Counted from the first letter of the stretch, positions 16,827 to 26,013 are shown. The stretch: DNA of 64,000 bases from Hymenobacter mellowenesis (GCF_030581005.1 NZ_JAUQSX010000012.1:162370-226369); one strand, 5' to 3'. Translations and numbers: made by a program. Notes: a model not told the origin generated them from the sequence alone.

Positions 16827-19800
16827 ATGTCCGCCGCCGATGCTTCCCCGCAGGTTTTTCAGAGTTTTTCGCCCCGGCGCTGGCAGCGCTTCAAGTGGGG
16901 CGCGCGCCTGGCCGTGGCGCTGCTGCTGCTGGCCGGCGCGGGGCTGGCCTGGGCCTTGTTCCGGCAGTCGGCCACGCTGCTGCCAAAGGCGTTTGGGCCC
17001 AACGAAACCTACAAGCAGATTCTCAACTCCGCCCACCTCGCCACGCTGGCCAACCGCCACAACCGCGCCTACCAGGCCCTGCGCAAGCGGCTGCCCCGCC
17101 ACGCCCACGGCTACCGCGACCCGCGCGACCGGGCCGCCGTGCCGCTGGCGCAGCAGGTGCCGCCGCGCCGCCGCCCGGCCCCGGCCTTTCGCGACGGGCT
17201 GCCCATCCGGGCGGGCTTCTACGTGAACTGGGATGCGCAGTCGATGAGCACCTTGCGCCGGCAGGTCGATAAGCTGAACATGGTGCTGCCCGAGTGGCTG
17301 TTCGTGCCCGACCAGGCCGGCCAGCTCAGCACCGACATCGACACGGCCGCGCTGGCGCTGTTGCGCCGCCACCCCGGCGTGGCCGTGGTGCCCATGATTT
17401 CGAACTACTACCACGAGCAATGGAACGGCGGCAACGTGCGCCGCATGCTGGCCACCGAACGCACCCGCCAGGCGTTCATCACCAACGTGTTGCAGGCCAT
17501 CCGGCGCTACGGGTTTCAGGGCGTGAACATTGATTTCGAGAACCTGAACCTTGATGACCGCGCCCCGCTCGAAGCCTTCCAGCGCGAGCTGTATGCGGCC
17601 CTGCACGCCGGCGGCTACCTCGTAACGCAGGACATCGCCCCGCTCAACGACGACTACGACCCCGCCACCCTGGCCCGCTCCAACGATTACCTCATCCTGA
17701 TGGCCTACGACCAGCACGAAACCGGCAGCGCCCCCGGCCCCGTGGCCGCCCACAAGTGGGTGGAAGACATTCTGACGAAAATGGAAGCCCAGGTCGACCC
17801 GCGTAAGCTGGTGCTCGGCCTGGCCGCCTACGGCTACGACTGGCAAACCGACGGCGGCAAACGCCACATCGAAGGCACCGACCTCACCTACCAGGAAGCC
17901 CTGACCACGGCCAAGGAATCGGAGGGCCGGATTCACTTCGACAACGACACCTACAACCTCGATTTCAGCTACGCCGACGAGCACGACCACCCGCACCAGG
18001 TGTACTTCACCGACGCGGCCACCAACTTCAACGCCATGCGCGCCGCCGACGACCAGGGCCTGGCGGGCGTGGCCGTATGGCGCCTGGGCTCCGAAGACCC
18101 GCGCCTGTGGGGCTTCTTCAACCGCAGCCTGCGGGCCGATAGTTTGCAGAAATCCGGTCCCGCGTTGCTGCAGCGCCTGCGTCGCCCGGTGGGCGCCACC
18201 GACGTGGACTACATCGGCGAGGGCGAGGTGCTCGACATCCTCAGCGGCCCGCAGAATGGGCGCATTGGCCTGACGCTCGACCACCCCGACCAGCTCATCA
18301 GCGAGGAAAACTACGCCGTGCTGCCCACCAGCTACGTGGTGCGCAAGCTGGGCGTGGCCCCCAAAACCGTGGTACTCACCTTCGACGATGGTCCCGATGA
18401 AACCTACACGCCGCAGGTTATCAGCATCCTGAAAAAGGAAAAAGTGCCGGCCGCCTTCTTCGTGGTGGGCGAGAATGCCGAGAACAACGTGCCGCTGCTG
18501 CGCCAGCTCTACGACGACGGCTATGAGATTGGCAACCACACCTTTTCGCACCCCAACATTGCCAACGTGAGTTCGGCCCGCGCCGAACTGGAGCTGAACG
18601 CCACCCGCCGCCTCATCGAGTGCGTGACCGGGCACAGCACCATCCTGTTTCGGCCGCCCTACAACGCCGACTCCGAGCCGCAGAGCCTGCAGGAAGTGGA
18701 GCCCATCATGCTGGCCAAGCACGAAAACTACCTCACCGTGGGCGAAAGCATCGACCCGCAGGACTGGCGCAAGGGCGTCACGGCCGACGAGATTTTCGAC
18801 CAGGTGGTGAAGGAGCAGGCCAACGGCAGCGTGGTTCTGCTACACGACGCGGGCGGCGACCGCAGCGCCACGGTGGCCGCGCTGCCGCGCATCATCCACT
18901 ATTTCAAACAGCGCGGCTACCGCTTCATCACCGTGTCGGAGCTGATGCACAAGCCCAAAGCCGAGCTGATGCCCGCCCTGCCCGCCGGCCCCGACCGCGA
19001 CCTGGCCGAGGCCAACTGGGCCACCGTGGTGGGCCTGTATTTCCTCGAGCACGGCCTCTACACGCTCATGCTGCTGGGCATCATCCTCACGCTGGGGCGG
19101 CAGCTGGCCGTGGCCGCGCTGGCCTGGGTACAGCACCGCCGCACCCGCGCCCGCGAGGCCGCCGCGCCCGCGCCGCCCGCCGAAACCGCCGGCCAGTGGC
19201 CCCGCCTGAGCATCATCGTACCCGCTTATAATGAGGAAGTAAACGCCGTGCGCAGCCTCGAAAGCCTGCTGCGGCTCGACTACCCCGATTTTGAGGTGGT
19301 GTTTGTCGACGACGGCTCGAAGGATGCCACCCACGCGCTGGTGTCGGCCGCCTTCGCCGACAACCCGCGGGTGCGCGTCCTCACCAAGCCCAACGGCGGC
19401 AAAGCCTCGGCCCTGAACTACGGCATTGCCCGCGCCGCCAGCGACTTCGTGGTCTGCATCGACGCCGATACCCAGCTCGACCCGGCCGCCCTGCGCCACC
19501 TCATCAGCCACTTCGATTCGCCGCAGGTGGGGGCCGTGGCCGGCAACGTGAAGGTGGGCAACGAGCGCAACCTGCTCACCCGCTGGCAGGCCATCGAGTA
19601 CATCACGAGCCAGAATTTCGACCGCCGCGCCTTCGAGCTGCTGGGCTGCATCACGGTGGTGCCGGGGGCCATCGGCGCATTCCGCACCGAGGCGCTGCGG
19701 GCCGTGGGCGCCTTTACCACCGACACGCTGGCCGAGGACTGCGACCTCACCATCCGCCTGCAACGGGCCGGCTACGGCGTCACCTACGCCCCCCGCGCCC

Positions 19801-20279
19801 TGGCCGTGACCGAAGCGCCCGAAACCGTAGGCATGTTCCTGAAGCAGCGCTTCCGCTGGTCGTTCGGCATCATGCAGTCGTTCTGGAAGCACCGCGCCGT
19901 ATGCCTCAACCCGCGCTACGGCGCGCTGGGGCTGGTGGCCTTCCCCAACCTGCTGGTGTTCCAGCTCATCCTGCCCTTTCTCAACCCCTTGGCCGACTTG
20001 CTGATGCTGTACTCGCTGTTTACCGGGCAGGCTGGGCCGGTGCTGGGCTATTATCTGGCCTTCTTGCTGGTCGATGCCGCGGCCGCCGCGCTGGCGTTCA
20101 GCTTCGAGGGCGAGCGCCGGAGCCGGCTGTGGGGCCTGCTGCCTCAGCGCTTCGTGTACCGCCAGCTGATGTACGTGGTGCTGGTGCGCTCGGTGCTGCG
20201 CGCCATCAAGGGCGAATTGCAAAGCTGGGGCGTGTTGCAACGCACGGGCAACGTGGTGGCGCCGGCTTCATCGTTCTAG
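16827..20279 (+). CDS. Three-domain polysaccharide enzyme: GH18-like / NodB deacetylase / GT2 synthase
   Basis: Encodes 1150 residues from ATG 16827. Parts in order: a membrane anchor (about 27-47); a GH18/chitinase-like domain (about 120-440) with VNIDFENL near residue 235 carrying the catalytic Glu; a NodB polysaccharide deacetylase (about 510-700) with TFDDGPDE near 518, NHTFSHPN near 570, RPPYNAD and LLHDAGG; a membrane helix near 740; a processive GT2 domain with IVPAYNEE (795), VDDGS, DADTQ (877), EDCDL (971) and QRFRW (1006); and C-terminal membrane helices. The combination suggests synthesis of a beta-linked amino-sugar polymer, such as PNAG-like exopolysaccharide, with extracytoplasmic deacetylation and trimming on one chain. 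The product is inferred only from domains. Confidence 0.9.
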   Translation: MSAADASPQVFQSFSPRRWQRFKWGARLAVALLLLAGAGLAWALFRQSATLLPKAFGPNETYKQILNSAHLATLANRHNRAYQALRKRLPRHAHGYRDPRDRAAVPLAQQVPPRRRPAPAFRDGLPIRAGFYVNWDAQSMSTLRRQVDKLNMVLPEWLFVPDQAGQLSTDIDTAALALLRRHPGVAVVPMISNYYHEQWNGGNVRRMLATERTRQAFITNVLQAIRRYGFQGVNIDFENLNLDDRAPLEAFQRELYAALHAGGYLVTQDIAPLNDDYDPATLARSNDYLILMAYDQHETGSAPGPVAAHKWVEDILTKMEAQVDPRKLVLGLAAYGYDWQTDGGKRHIEGTDLTYQEALTTAKESEGRIHFDNDTYNLDFSYADEHDHPHQVYFTDAATNFNAMRAADDQGLAGVAVWRLGSEDPRLWGFFNRSLRADSLQKSGPALLQRLRRPVGATDVDYIGEGEVLDILSGPQNGRIGLTLDHPDQLISEENYAVLPTSYVVRKLGVAPKTVVLTFDDGPDETYTPQVISILKKEKVPAAFFVVGENAENNVPLLRQLYDDGYEIGNHTFSHPNIANVSSARAELELNATRRLIECVTGHSTILFRPPYNADSEPQSLQEVEPIMLAKHENYLTVGESIDPQDWRKGVTADEIFDQVVKEQANGSVVLLHDAGGDRSATVAALPRIIHYFKQRGYRFITVSELMHKPKAELMPALPAGPDRDLAEANWATVVGLYFLEHGLYTLMLLGIILTLGRQLAVAALAWVQHRRTRAREAAAPAPPAETAGQWPRLSIIVPAYNEEVNAVRSLESLLRLDYPDFEVVFVDDGSKDATHALVSAAFADNPRVRVLTKPNGGKASALNYGIARAASDFVVCIDADTQLDPAALRHLISHFDSPQVGAVAGNVKVGNERNLLTRWQAIEYITSQNFDRRAFELLGCITVVPGAIGAFRTEALRAVGAFTTDTLAEDCDLTIRLQRAGYGVTYAPRALAVTEAPETVGMFLKQRFRWSFGIMQSFWKHRAVCLNPRYGALGLVAFPNLLVFQLILPFLNPLADLLMLYSLFTGQAGPVLGYYLAFLLVDAAAAALAFSFEGERRSRLWGLLPQRFVYRQLMYVVLVRSVLRAIKGELQSWGVLQRTGNVVAPASSF

Positions 20280-20281
20280 CG

Positions 20282-20462
20282 GGCGCCTCACCCCCCGGCC
20301 CCCTCTCCCAAAGGAGAGGGGGAGCCTGACGATTCTTGTAGCATAAGCTTTAGCTTGCACGGGAGCTGAAACGTTCTATCAGGCACAAACTAAAGTATGT
20401 GCTGCAAACGCAAAACCGGTGCCCCCTCTCCTTTGGGAGAGGGGGTCAGGGGGTGAGGCGCC
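20282..20462. repeat. Family-4 long palindrome between convergent genes
   Basis: 181 bases with arms containing CCCCCTCTCCCAAAGGAGAG on the left and CCCCTCTCCTTTGGGAGAGG on the right, bounded by GGCGCCTCACCCCC and GGGGGTGAGGCGCC. It starts 3 bases after the GT2 fusion stop and ends 19 bases before the stop of the deacetylase on the other strand. The AT-richer centre has no frame of note. Confidence 0.8.
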
Positions 20463-20480
20463 CATTAGAACGACAAACCC

Positions 20481-21350
20481 CTACCGCCCGCGCAGCGGGA
20501 AATCCTGCAGGCGGGCGAACTGGTAGCCCTGGGCGCGCAGGACTGGAATGATGTCGCGCAGGGCCTCGGCGCTGTTCCAGGCGGGGCGGTTGAAATGCAT
20601 GATGACGATGGCGCCGGGCCGGGCGCCCTTCACCACGTTTTCGGTGATGGCTTCCTTGGGGGTGCCCGCCACGGCGTCGCCCGAAAGCACGTCGAAGCTG
20701 AACATGGTCACGTCGAGCTGCCGGGCCAGGCGGGCGCAGGCCTCGTCGGTGAAGGCCGTAGCCGAGCGGAAAAAGCGCGGCGCCCGCCCCGTAATCGCCT
20801 GAATCTTGCGGCGGTTGGCCTCAATCTCGTCGAAGGCATCGGCCGCGTCGGGCGTGCCGCGGATGCCGTACTCGCTTTCGCCGTCGATGGAGCAGGGGCG
20901 GTGGTTGAAGCCATGGTTGGCGATTTCAAACAGCGGGTCGCGGGCCAGCTCGCGGAAGGTGGCCAGGTTGCGGTCAATCCAGCGGCCGCTTACGCAGAGC
21001 GTGGCCGGGATTTTTTCGCGGCGCAGGTAGTCCACCAGGTCGGCGTCATAGCCGCTGCCGTGGGGGCCGCCGCAGGCATCGAAGGTGAGGGCGATGATGC
21101 GCTGCTGGGTGGTCAGGTCCTCGTCCACGCCCTGCACAAACTCGCCCCACTGCCCCGGCCGGGCCGTGGCGAAGACGCGGCTCACGCGCTTTTTCAGGCC
21201 GGTGTAAGCCGTGTCGGCGTAGAGGCGGCGCAGGAAAACGGCGTTTTCGTAGGGCGACACCGGGACCGGGGCCGCTTTTTGGGCGCTAGCGACCAGGGCG
21301 CCGGCGCAGAGCAATGTAGTGAGGGGGAAACGGAGGGAAAACGCGCGCAT
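20481..21350 (-). CDS. Secreted polysaccharide deacetylase (NodB family)
   Basis: Encodes 289 residues with a signal peptide (MRAFSLRFPLTTLLCAGALV). NodB motifs: ALTFDACGG, where the second Asp of the usual TFDDG is Ala; zinc-binding NHGFNH; FFRSATAFTDE; and a late IVIMHFN. The missing Asp is tolerated in several NodB branches that use a different metal site, so activity is plausible but not certain. It should remove acetyl groups from a carbohydrate in the periplasm or outside. It is convergent with the GT2 fusion, hinting at a shared polysaccharide. Confidence 0.85.
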   Translation of the reverse strand: MRAFSLRFPLTTLLCAGALVASAQKAAPVPVSPYENAVFLRRLYADTAYTGLKKRVSRVFATARPGQWGEFVQGVDEDLTTQQRIIALTFDACGGPHGSGYDADLVDYLRREKIPATLCVSGRWIDRNLATFRELARDPLFEIANHGFNHRPCSIDGESEYGIRGTPDAADAFDEIEANRRKIQAITGRAPRFFRSATAFTDEACARLARQLDVTMFSFDVLSGDAVAGTPKEAITENVVKGARPGAIVIMHFNRPAWNSAEALRDIIPVLRAQGYQFARLQDFPLRGR

Positions 21351-21487
21351 TGGTAATCAGGTAATTGGTTTTTCGGGCCGATTAGCTTGGGAAGTTCGGC
21401 GCAAAGTTGGCCATCGTTGGCAACCATTGGCAACCCATTGCCGTGCTTTAGGGGCGCTGTTACTTTTCTTTTTCGCTTTGCTGCCGC

Positions 21488-22312
21488 ATGTGGCTTGCTT
21501 TCGTCGATTCGCCCTGGTCCACGCTGGCCTATCCGTTTACCTTGCTGGCGGCGGTGCTGCTGGGCGTGGCCTACGCCCGCCGCCGCTACCACGGCCACCA
21601 GCGCCGCTGGCAGACGGTGGGCATCGAGGGCGGTATTTTCAGCATGTATGGGCTGCTGCTCTCGTTCACGCTGGTGGCCTCGGGCAATGCCGTGCGCACC
21701 CGCGATGCCGCCGTGCACACCGAAGCCGCCGACGTGCTGGCCCTCTCGCAGCAAAGCCTGCTGGCGCCGCCGGCCCTGCGCGCGGCCACGGCGCGCCACC
21801 TGCGCCGCTACCTGGCCCTGCAACTGCAGCACCCCACGCCCACGCCCGAGCAGTGCCGCCGCCAGATTGGCGAGCTGAGCGCCGCCAGCCACGCCTTCAC
21901 CCAGCGGCTGGCCGCCTACGCCGCCCGGCACCCCGCCGAAACCGCCGCCGTGCAGAGTCTGCAAAACCAGGCCGGCGCCCTGCACGCCACGGCCCTGGCG
22001 CTGCTCTACTCGTTCCGGGAGCGCACGCCCAGCCTGATTGTGGTGGCGCTGGTGTGCCTCTCGTGGGCTATGGGCTTGCTGGTAGGGTTCATGAACTCGT
22101 TTCAGCCCCAGCCCAGCCGGGTGCTGCCGGCCCTGTTTGTGGGCACGGCCGCGCTACTGATGACCACCATCCGCGACCTCGACGACCCCAGCCGCGGAAT
22201 CGTCACGCCCGATTACGAAGACCTGTTCCGCACCCAGCAGCTGCTGGGCACCTACGCGCCCGCGCCTAGCCCGGCATCGCCCGTCGATTCGCTGCGCCAA
22301 GTGCCGGACTGA
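21488..22312 (+). CDS. DUF4239 (bestrophin-like) membrane protein
   Basis: Encodes 274 residues: two N-terminal membrane segments, a central helical soluble region (about 80-165), two C-terminal membrane segments, then TTIRDLDDPSRGIVTPDYEDL. The late DLD-P-G motif after the last helix is characteristic of DUF4239, distantly related to bestrophin anion channels. The function of bacterial members is not established. It is monocistronic; a hairpin at 22386-22424 lies between it and msrB. Confidence 0.75.
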   Translation: MWLAFVDSPWSTLAYPFTLLAAVLLGVAYARRRYHGHQRRWQTVGIEGGIFSMYGLLLSFTLVASGNAVRTRDAAVHTEAADVLALSQQSLLAPPALRAATARHLRRYLALQLQHPTPTPEQCRRQIGELSAASHAFTQRLAAYAARHPAETAAVQSLQNQAGALHATALALLYSFRERTPSLIVVALVCLSWAMGLLVGFMNSFQPQPSRVLPALFVGTAALLMTTIRDLDDPSRGIVTPDYEDLFRTQQLLGTYAPAPSPASPVDSLRQVPD

Positions 22313-22385
22313 AACCGGCGAGCAACTCGCCAGCCAAAGGCAGCCGCGCCAGGGCGTAAGGAAAAGGCCGAAGCAGCGTCTATCG

Positions 22386-22424
22386 AACGCGGCCGGAAAC
22401 CTCCGGGGAGCGGCCGCGTTTACC
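22386..22424 (+). terminator. Terminator-like hairpin
   Basis: AACGCGGCCG (22386-22395) is perfectly complementary to CGGCCGCGTT (22411-22420); only a short T stretch follows. It lies 74 bases after the DUF4239 stop. Confidence 0.55.
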
Positions 22425-22449
22425 TTACTCCTACCTCAATTCCGCTGAT

Positions 22450-22920
22450 ATGCAAACCTGGAACGACGTCATCCGCCTCGCCAACCACCCCATTCCCTCG
22501 CCGCGCCGCGTCGAGAAAACGCCCGCCGAGTGGCGCGCCCAGCTCACGCCCGAGCAGTACCACGTCACCCGCGAGCACGGCACCGAGCGCGCCTTCACCG
22601 GCGAGTATTGCGAGGCCCACGAAGCCGGCCTCTACGCCTGCGTGTGCTGCGGTACCCCGCTCTACGACTCGCGCACGAAGTTTGAGTCGGGCACCGGCTG
22701 GCCCTCGTTCACGCAGCCCGTCGACGAAAGCGCCATCCGCTACAAGAAAGACACCAGCTACGGCATGACGCGCGTGGAAGTGCTCTGCAATGTGTGCGAC
22801 GCCCACCAGGGCCACGTATTCCCCGACGGGCCCGCGCCCAGCGGCCTGCGCCTGTGTATCAACTCGGCCAGCATCAAGCTGGTGACCGAGTCCGAAAAAC
22901 AACCCACTTCGGCGGCTTAA
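22450..22920 (+). CDS. msrB: Peptide-methionine (R)-S-oxide reductase
   Basis: Encodes 156 residues. It reduces methionine-R-sulfoxide in proteins, repairing oxidative damage; no signal peptide, so cytoplasmic. Structural zinc is held by Cys64/Cys67 (CVCC) and Cys113/Cys116 (CNVC). The signature SGTGWPSFTQP and the catalytic Cys136 in RLCINSAS are intact. Length is normal. The gene stands alone; MsrA is not in the window. Confidence 0.95.
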   Translation: MQTWNDVIRLANHPIPSPRRVEKTPAEWRAQLTPEQYHVTREHGTERAFTGEYCEAHEAGLYACVCCGTPLYDSRTKFESGTGWPSFTQPVDESAIRYKKDTSYGMTRVEVLCNVCDAHQGHVFPDGPAPSGLRLCINSASIKLVTESEKQPTSAA

Positions 22921-22992
22921 TATTCAGCTGCTTCGCGTAGCTTAGGGCTTGATTGGCAGGGTGCCAGTCAAGCCCTTTTCGTTGCTACCCCA

Positions 22993-24870
22993 ATGACCCG
23001 CGAAGCCTTCGTTGCCCGCCTCGAACACCTTCACCCTTTGGCCCTGGCCAACCCGAGCGCCTACCGTTGGCGGGTGCGCCTGTGGGCGCTGCTGGGCTAC
23101 GGCTTCATTCTGCTGTTGCTGTTGGGCACGGTGGGCACCATGCTGGGCGTGCTAGCCTTGCTGGCTTTCGGCACGGCCGTGGCGCTGCTGCTGAAAGTGG
23201 GCTTGCTGCTAGGCTTTTTTGCCTGGAAAATCATTCGCTCGCTGTGGGTGAAGTTCGACCCGCCGCAGGGCCGCGCCCTCACGCCAGCCGAGGCCGCGCC
23301 GCTGTTTGCCGAGCTGCGGCAGCAGTCCAAAGCCATGGCCGCCCCGCCGGTGCACCGTGTGCTGCTCACTACCGATTTCAACGCTTCCATCGTGCAGCTG
23401 CCGCGCCTGGGCGTGCTGGGCTGCCCCCGCAACTACCTGATGGTGGGTTTGCCGCTGCTCCAGGCCCTGAGCCCCGAGCAGGCCGCCGCCGTGGTCGGGC
23501 ACGAACTGGGCCACCTGCGTGGCGGCCACGGCAAGTTCAGCGCCTGGGTCTACCGCGTCAGCCAGTCGTGGGGGCAGCTGTTGGGCCAGCTCGAAAGCCA
23601 CGGCGCCGGCACCTGGCTGAGCAAATTTGCCAACTGGTACGTGCCGCGCTTCAATGCCTGGTCGCACCCGCTGCGGCGGGCCGATGAGTTTGAGGCCGAC
23701 GCCGCGGCCGGGCGCGTGACGAGCCCGCAGGCGCTGGCGCAGGCCCTGTGCGCGCTAGTGGTGCGCGACTCGGCCATCGACAAGCTGCACTGGGACGTGG
23801 TGACGGCCAGCATCACGGCCCAGCCCTTCCCGCCCACCGACGCCATCAGCCGCCTGCTGCCGCTGGCCAAAAGTGCCCGCCTCGACGATGCTACCGAAGG
23901 CGACCTGCTGAAAACCGCCCTGGCCGCCGACCCCGATGTGTTCGATACGCACCCCGTGCTGCTGGAGCGGCTCGCGGCGCTGGGCCAGGAGCCCGCCGTG
24001 CCCGTGCCCCCCGCCACCAGCGCCGCGGAGGCGTGGTTTGGCCCCAGCCTGCCAGCGCTTGCCAACGAACTGGACAAAACCTGGGCCCTGGGCGTGGAAG
24101 GCTTCTGGAAGGAGCGCCACCGGCTGCTCAGCACCCAGCAGGCGCGCCTGCGCGAGCTGGTGGCCCGCCACGAAGCCGGCGAAACCCTGACCCCCGCCGA
24201 AACCTGGGAGCTGGCCGACCTGACCGAAGACCACGCCAGCCCCGCCGAGGCCCTGCCGCTGTTCCGACGCCTGTTCGATGACAAGGAGCACGAGCTCGGG
24301 GCCAAATTTGCCGTTGGCCGCATCCTCACCGCACAGGACGACCCCGCCGGCCTGCCCCTGCTTCAGGAGGTGATGGACCGCCTGCCCGCCGCCCGCGACA
24401 CGGGCCTGGCGTTGCAGCAGGCCTACCACCAGCGGCGCGGCGACAAGGAAGCGGCCCGCCGCCTGCAGGCCGAAGCCCTGCGCCACGCCGACCGCAGCGA
24501 CGCCGCCGAAGCCGAGCGCAACACCATCAGCCAGGCCGACAACTTCCTGCCCCACGGCCTGGGCGAGGAAGAGCTGGCCGGCCTGCGCACGAGCCTGGCG
24601 GGCTTGGGCGAGCACATCAAGCGGGCCTGGCTGCTGCGCAAGGAGTTGACGCAGTTTGTCGAGCACCCGCTCTACGTGCTGGTGGTGGAGCACAAGTCGG
24701 GCCGGAGCGTAGCCGAAAACACCAGCAGATTGCTGGTAAACAAATTGGTAGAAGCTGTGGTACTGCCCGGCCAGGGCTTCATCGTGCCCCTCACAAAGGC
24801 CAACGACTGGCTCGACGCGCCCATTCGCCGCCATCCTGAAACGCTGCTGTATACTTCCGTGGCGGCCTAG
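22993..24870 (+). CDS. M48 family metallopeptidase with C-terminal helical repeats
   Basis: Encodes 625 residues. Two hydrophobic segments (about 30-85) precede an M48 domain with HELGH at 170-174, followed by RGGHGKFSAW, and DEFEADAAAG providing the third zinc ligand. After about residue 370 the chain is helical and charged, resembling TPR-type repeats (AEALPLFRRLFDDKEHE). M48 membrane proteases of the HtpX/Ste24 type degrade misfolded membrane proteins, but this long version is less defined. The active site faces the cytoplasm if the two helices form a hairpin. Confidence 0.88.
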   Translation: MTREAFVARLEHLHPLALANPSAYRWRVRLWALLGYGFILLLLLGTVGTMLGVLALLAFGTAVALLLKVGLLLGFFAWKIIRSLWVKFDPPQGRALTPAEAAPLFAELRQQSKAMAAPPVHRVLLTTDFNASIVQLPRLGVLGCPRNYLMVGLPLLQALSPEQAAAVVGHELGHLRGGHGKFSAWVYRVSQSWGQLLGQLESHGAGTWLSKFANWYVPRFNAWSHPLRRADEFEADAAAGRVTSPQALAQALCALVVRDSAIDKLHWDVVTASITAQPFPPTDAISRLLPLAKSARLDDATEGDLLKTALAADPDVFDTHPVLLERLAALGQEPAVPVPPATSAAEAWFGPSLPALANELDKTWALGVEGFWKERHRLLSTQQARLRELVARHEAGETLTPAETWELADLTEDHASPAEALPLFRRLFDDKEHELGAKFAVGRILTAQDDPAGLPLLQEVMDRLPAARDTGLALQQAYHQRRGDKEAARRLQAEALRHADRSDAAEAERNTISQADNFLPHGLGEEELAGLRTSLAGLGEHIKRAWLLRKELTQFVEHPLYVLVVEHKSGRSVAENTSRLLVNKLVEAVVLPGQGFIVPLTKANDWLDAPIRRHPETLLYTSVAA

Positions 24871-24894
24871 CCCCCGTGCCATACTCCCGCCGAG

Positions 24895-24933
24895 TAGCTT
24901 TGCGCCCCGGCCGAAGACACCTTCGGCCGGGGC
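24895..24933 (+). promoter_or_regulatory. -7 box followed by a 13-bp hairpin ahead of sdaAA
   Basis: TAGCTTTG (24895-24902) fits the Bacteroidota -7 consensus. Directly after it, GCCCCGGCCGAAG (24904-24916) and its exact complement (24921-24933) form a 13-bp stem with a 4-base loop, then TTT. Either the hairpin terminates the M48 gene, or it is the first structure in the sdaAA leader, about 40 bases before ATG 24974. Confidence 0.5.
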
Positions 24934-24973
24934 TTTGCGTTTATACCTTTTTCGCTCTTTACTCCCACCCGCC

Positions 24974-25882
24974 ATGTCTTTGCTTTTTAATGATTTCGCC
25001 TCCTGGGGCGCGCACTGCGCCGAAACCGGCGAGCCCCTCTATCAGCCTGTACTGGCTTACGAAGTGGAACAAAAGGGCCGCACCGAAGACGAAATCTGGA
25101 CGGGCCTGCAACGGGCCTACGACGTGATGCGCGACGCCGTGCACGAAGGCCTGACCGGCAACATGACTTCGCGCTCGGGCATGATAAACAACGGGGCCAA
25201 AAAAATCGCCGCCTCGCCCGTCACCGTCCTTTCACCCGAGTTTAAGCAGCTCATCACCCGCGCGTTGGGTGCCAAGGAGGTGAACTCCTGCATGGGCCGC
25301 GTGGTGGCCGCGCCCACGGCCGGCGCCTCGGGCATCCTGCCGGGCGTGCTCGTCACCATCCAGGATTTGCACAAGCTGAGCGACCGCCAGATTCTGGAAG
25401 GCCTGCTCGTGGCCGCCGGCATTGCCCTCATCATCGAGCAGAATGCTTCGCTGGCCGGGGCCGTGGGCGGCTGCCAGGCCGAAACCGGCTCGGCCGCGGC
25501 CATGGGCAGCGGGGCCATCGTGTACTGCCTGGGCGGGCCCGTGGAGCAGGTGTTTGCCGCCGTGGCCGTCACCATTCAGTGCATGCTCGGGCTGGTGTGC
25601 GACCCTGTGGCCGGCCTGGTAGAAGTGCCCTGCGTGGTGCGCAACGCCTCGGCGGCGGCCATTGCCTTTAGCTCGGCCCAGATTGCCATTGCTGGCATCG
25701 ACCCGGTGATTCCCGTCGACCAGTGCGTGGCGGCCCTCGGCGAGGTGGGCCAGGCCATGGAAACCCGCTACAAGGAGACGGCCCTGGGCGGCCTGGCCGC
25801 CACCAAGCGCGGCAAGGAAATCGAAAAAATGGTGCTGGTGCAGGACGTGAACATCCTGCCCGACGACCCCGCCGAAATGTAG
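24974..25882 (+). CDS. sdaAA: L-serine ammonia-lyase, iron-sulfur-dependent, alpha subunit
   Basis: Encodes 302 residues from ATG 24974 (MSLLFNDFASWG). It converts L-serine to pyruvate and ammonia using a [4Fe-4S] cluster. Alpha-domain landmarks: LTGNMTSRSG, GRVVAAPTAGASGILPG, GGCQAETGSA and the cysteine-bearing CDPVAGLVEVPCVVRN. The length matches the stand-alone alpha subunit of the two-subunit type, not the single-chain enzyme of about 450 residues. No beta-subunit gene is adjacent, so it must be elsewhere or fused to another protein. Confidence 0.92.
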   Translation: MSLLFNDFASWGAHCAETGEPLYQPVLAYEVEQKGRTEDEIWTGLQRAYDVMRDAVHEGLTGNMTSRSGMINNGAKKIAASPVTVLSPEFKQLITRALGAKEVNSCMGRVVAAPTAGASGILPGVLVTIQDLHKLSDRQILEGLLVAAGIALIIEQNASLAGAVGGCQAETGSAAAMGSGAIVYCLGGPVEQVFAAVAVTIQCMLGLVCDPVAGLVEVPCVVRNASAAAIAFSSAQIAIAGIDPVIPVDQCVAALGEVGQAMETRYKETALGGLAATKRGKEIEKMVLVQDVNILPDDPAEM

Positions 25883-25887
25883 TTTGG

Positions 25888-25998
25888 CTACTTCACGAAG
25901 CGCGCCAGCGCGGCCTCCAGCTCGGCGCCGTGAAGGTTTACGGCCAGGATTTTGCCTTGCGGGTCGAGCAGAAAGTTCTTGGTCTGACTCAGCCAAAC
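25888..25998 (-). pseudogene. C-terminal remnant of a thioredoxin-like/TlpA-type protein
   Basis: Reading the minus strand from 25998 to a TAG at 25888-25890 gives 36 residues: NFLLDPQGKILAVNLHG followed by a helix ELEAALARFVK. This is the typical final beta-strand pair and helix of a TlpA/AhpC-type thioredoxin-fold protein. No catalytic CxxC part, start codon or upstream frame exists; the frame runs into a terminator hairpin within 12 bases. It is the leftover 3' end of a deleted gene. Confidence 0.65.
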
Positions 25999-26013
25999 AC
26001 TTGCCCAAAAAGC

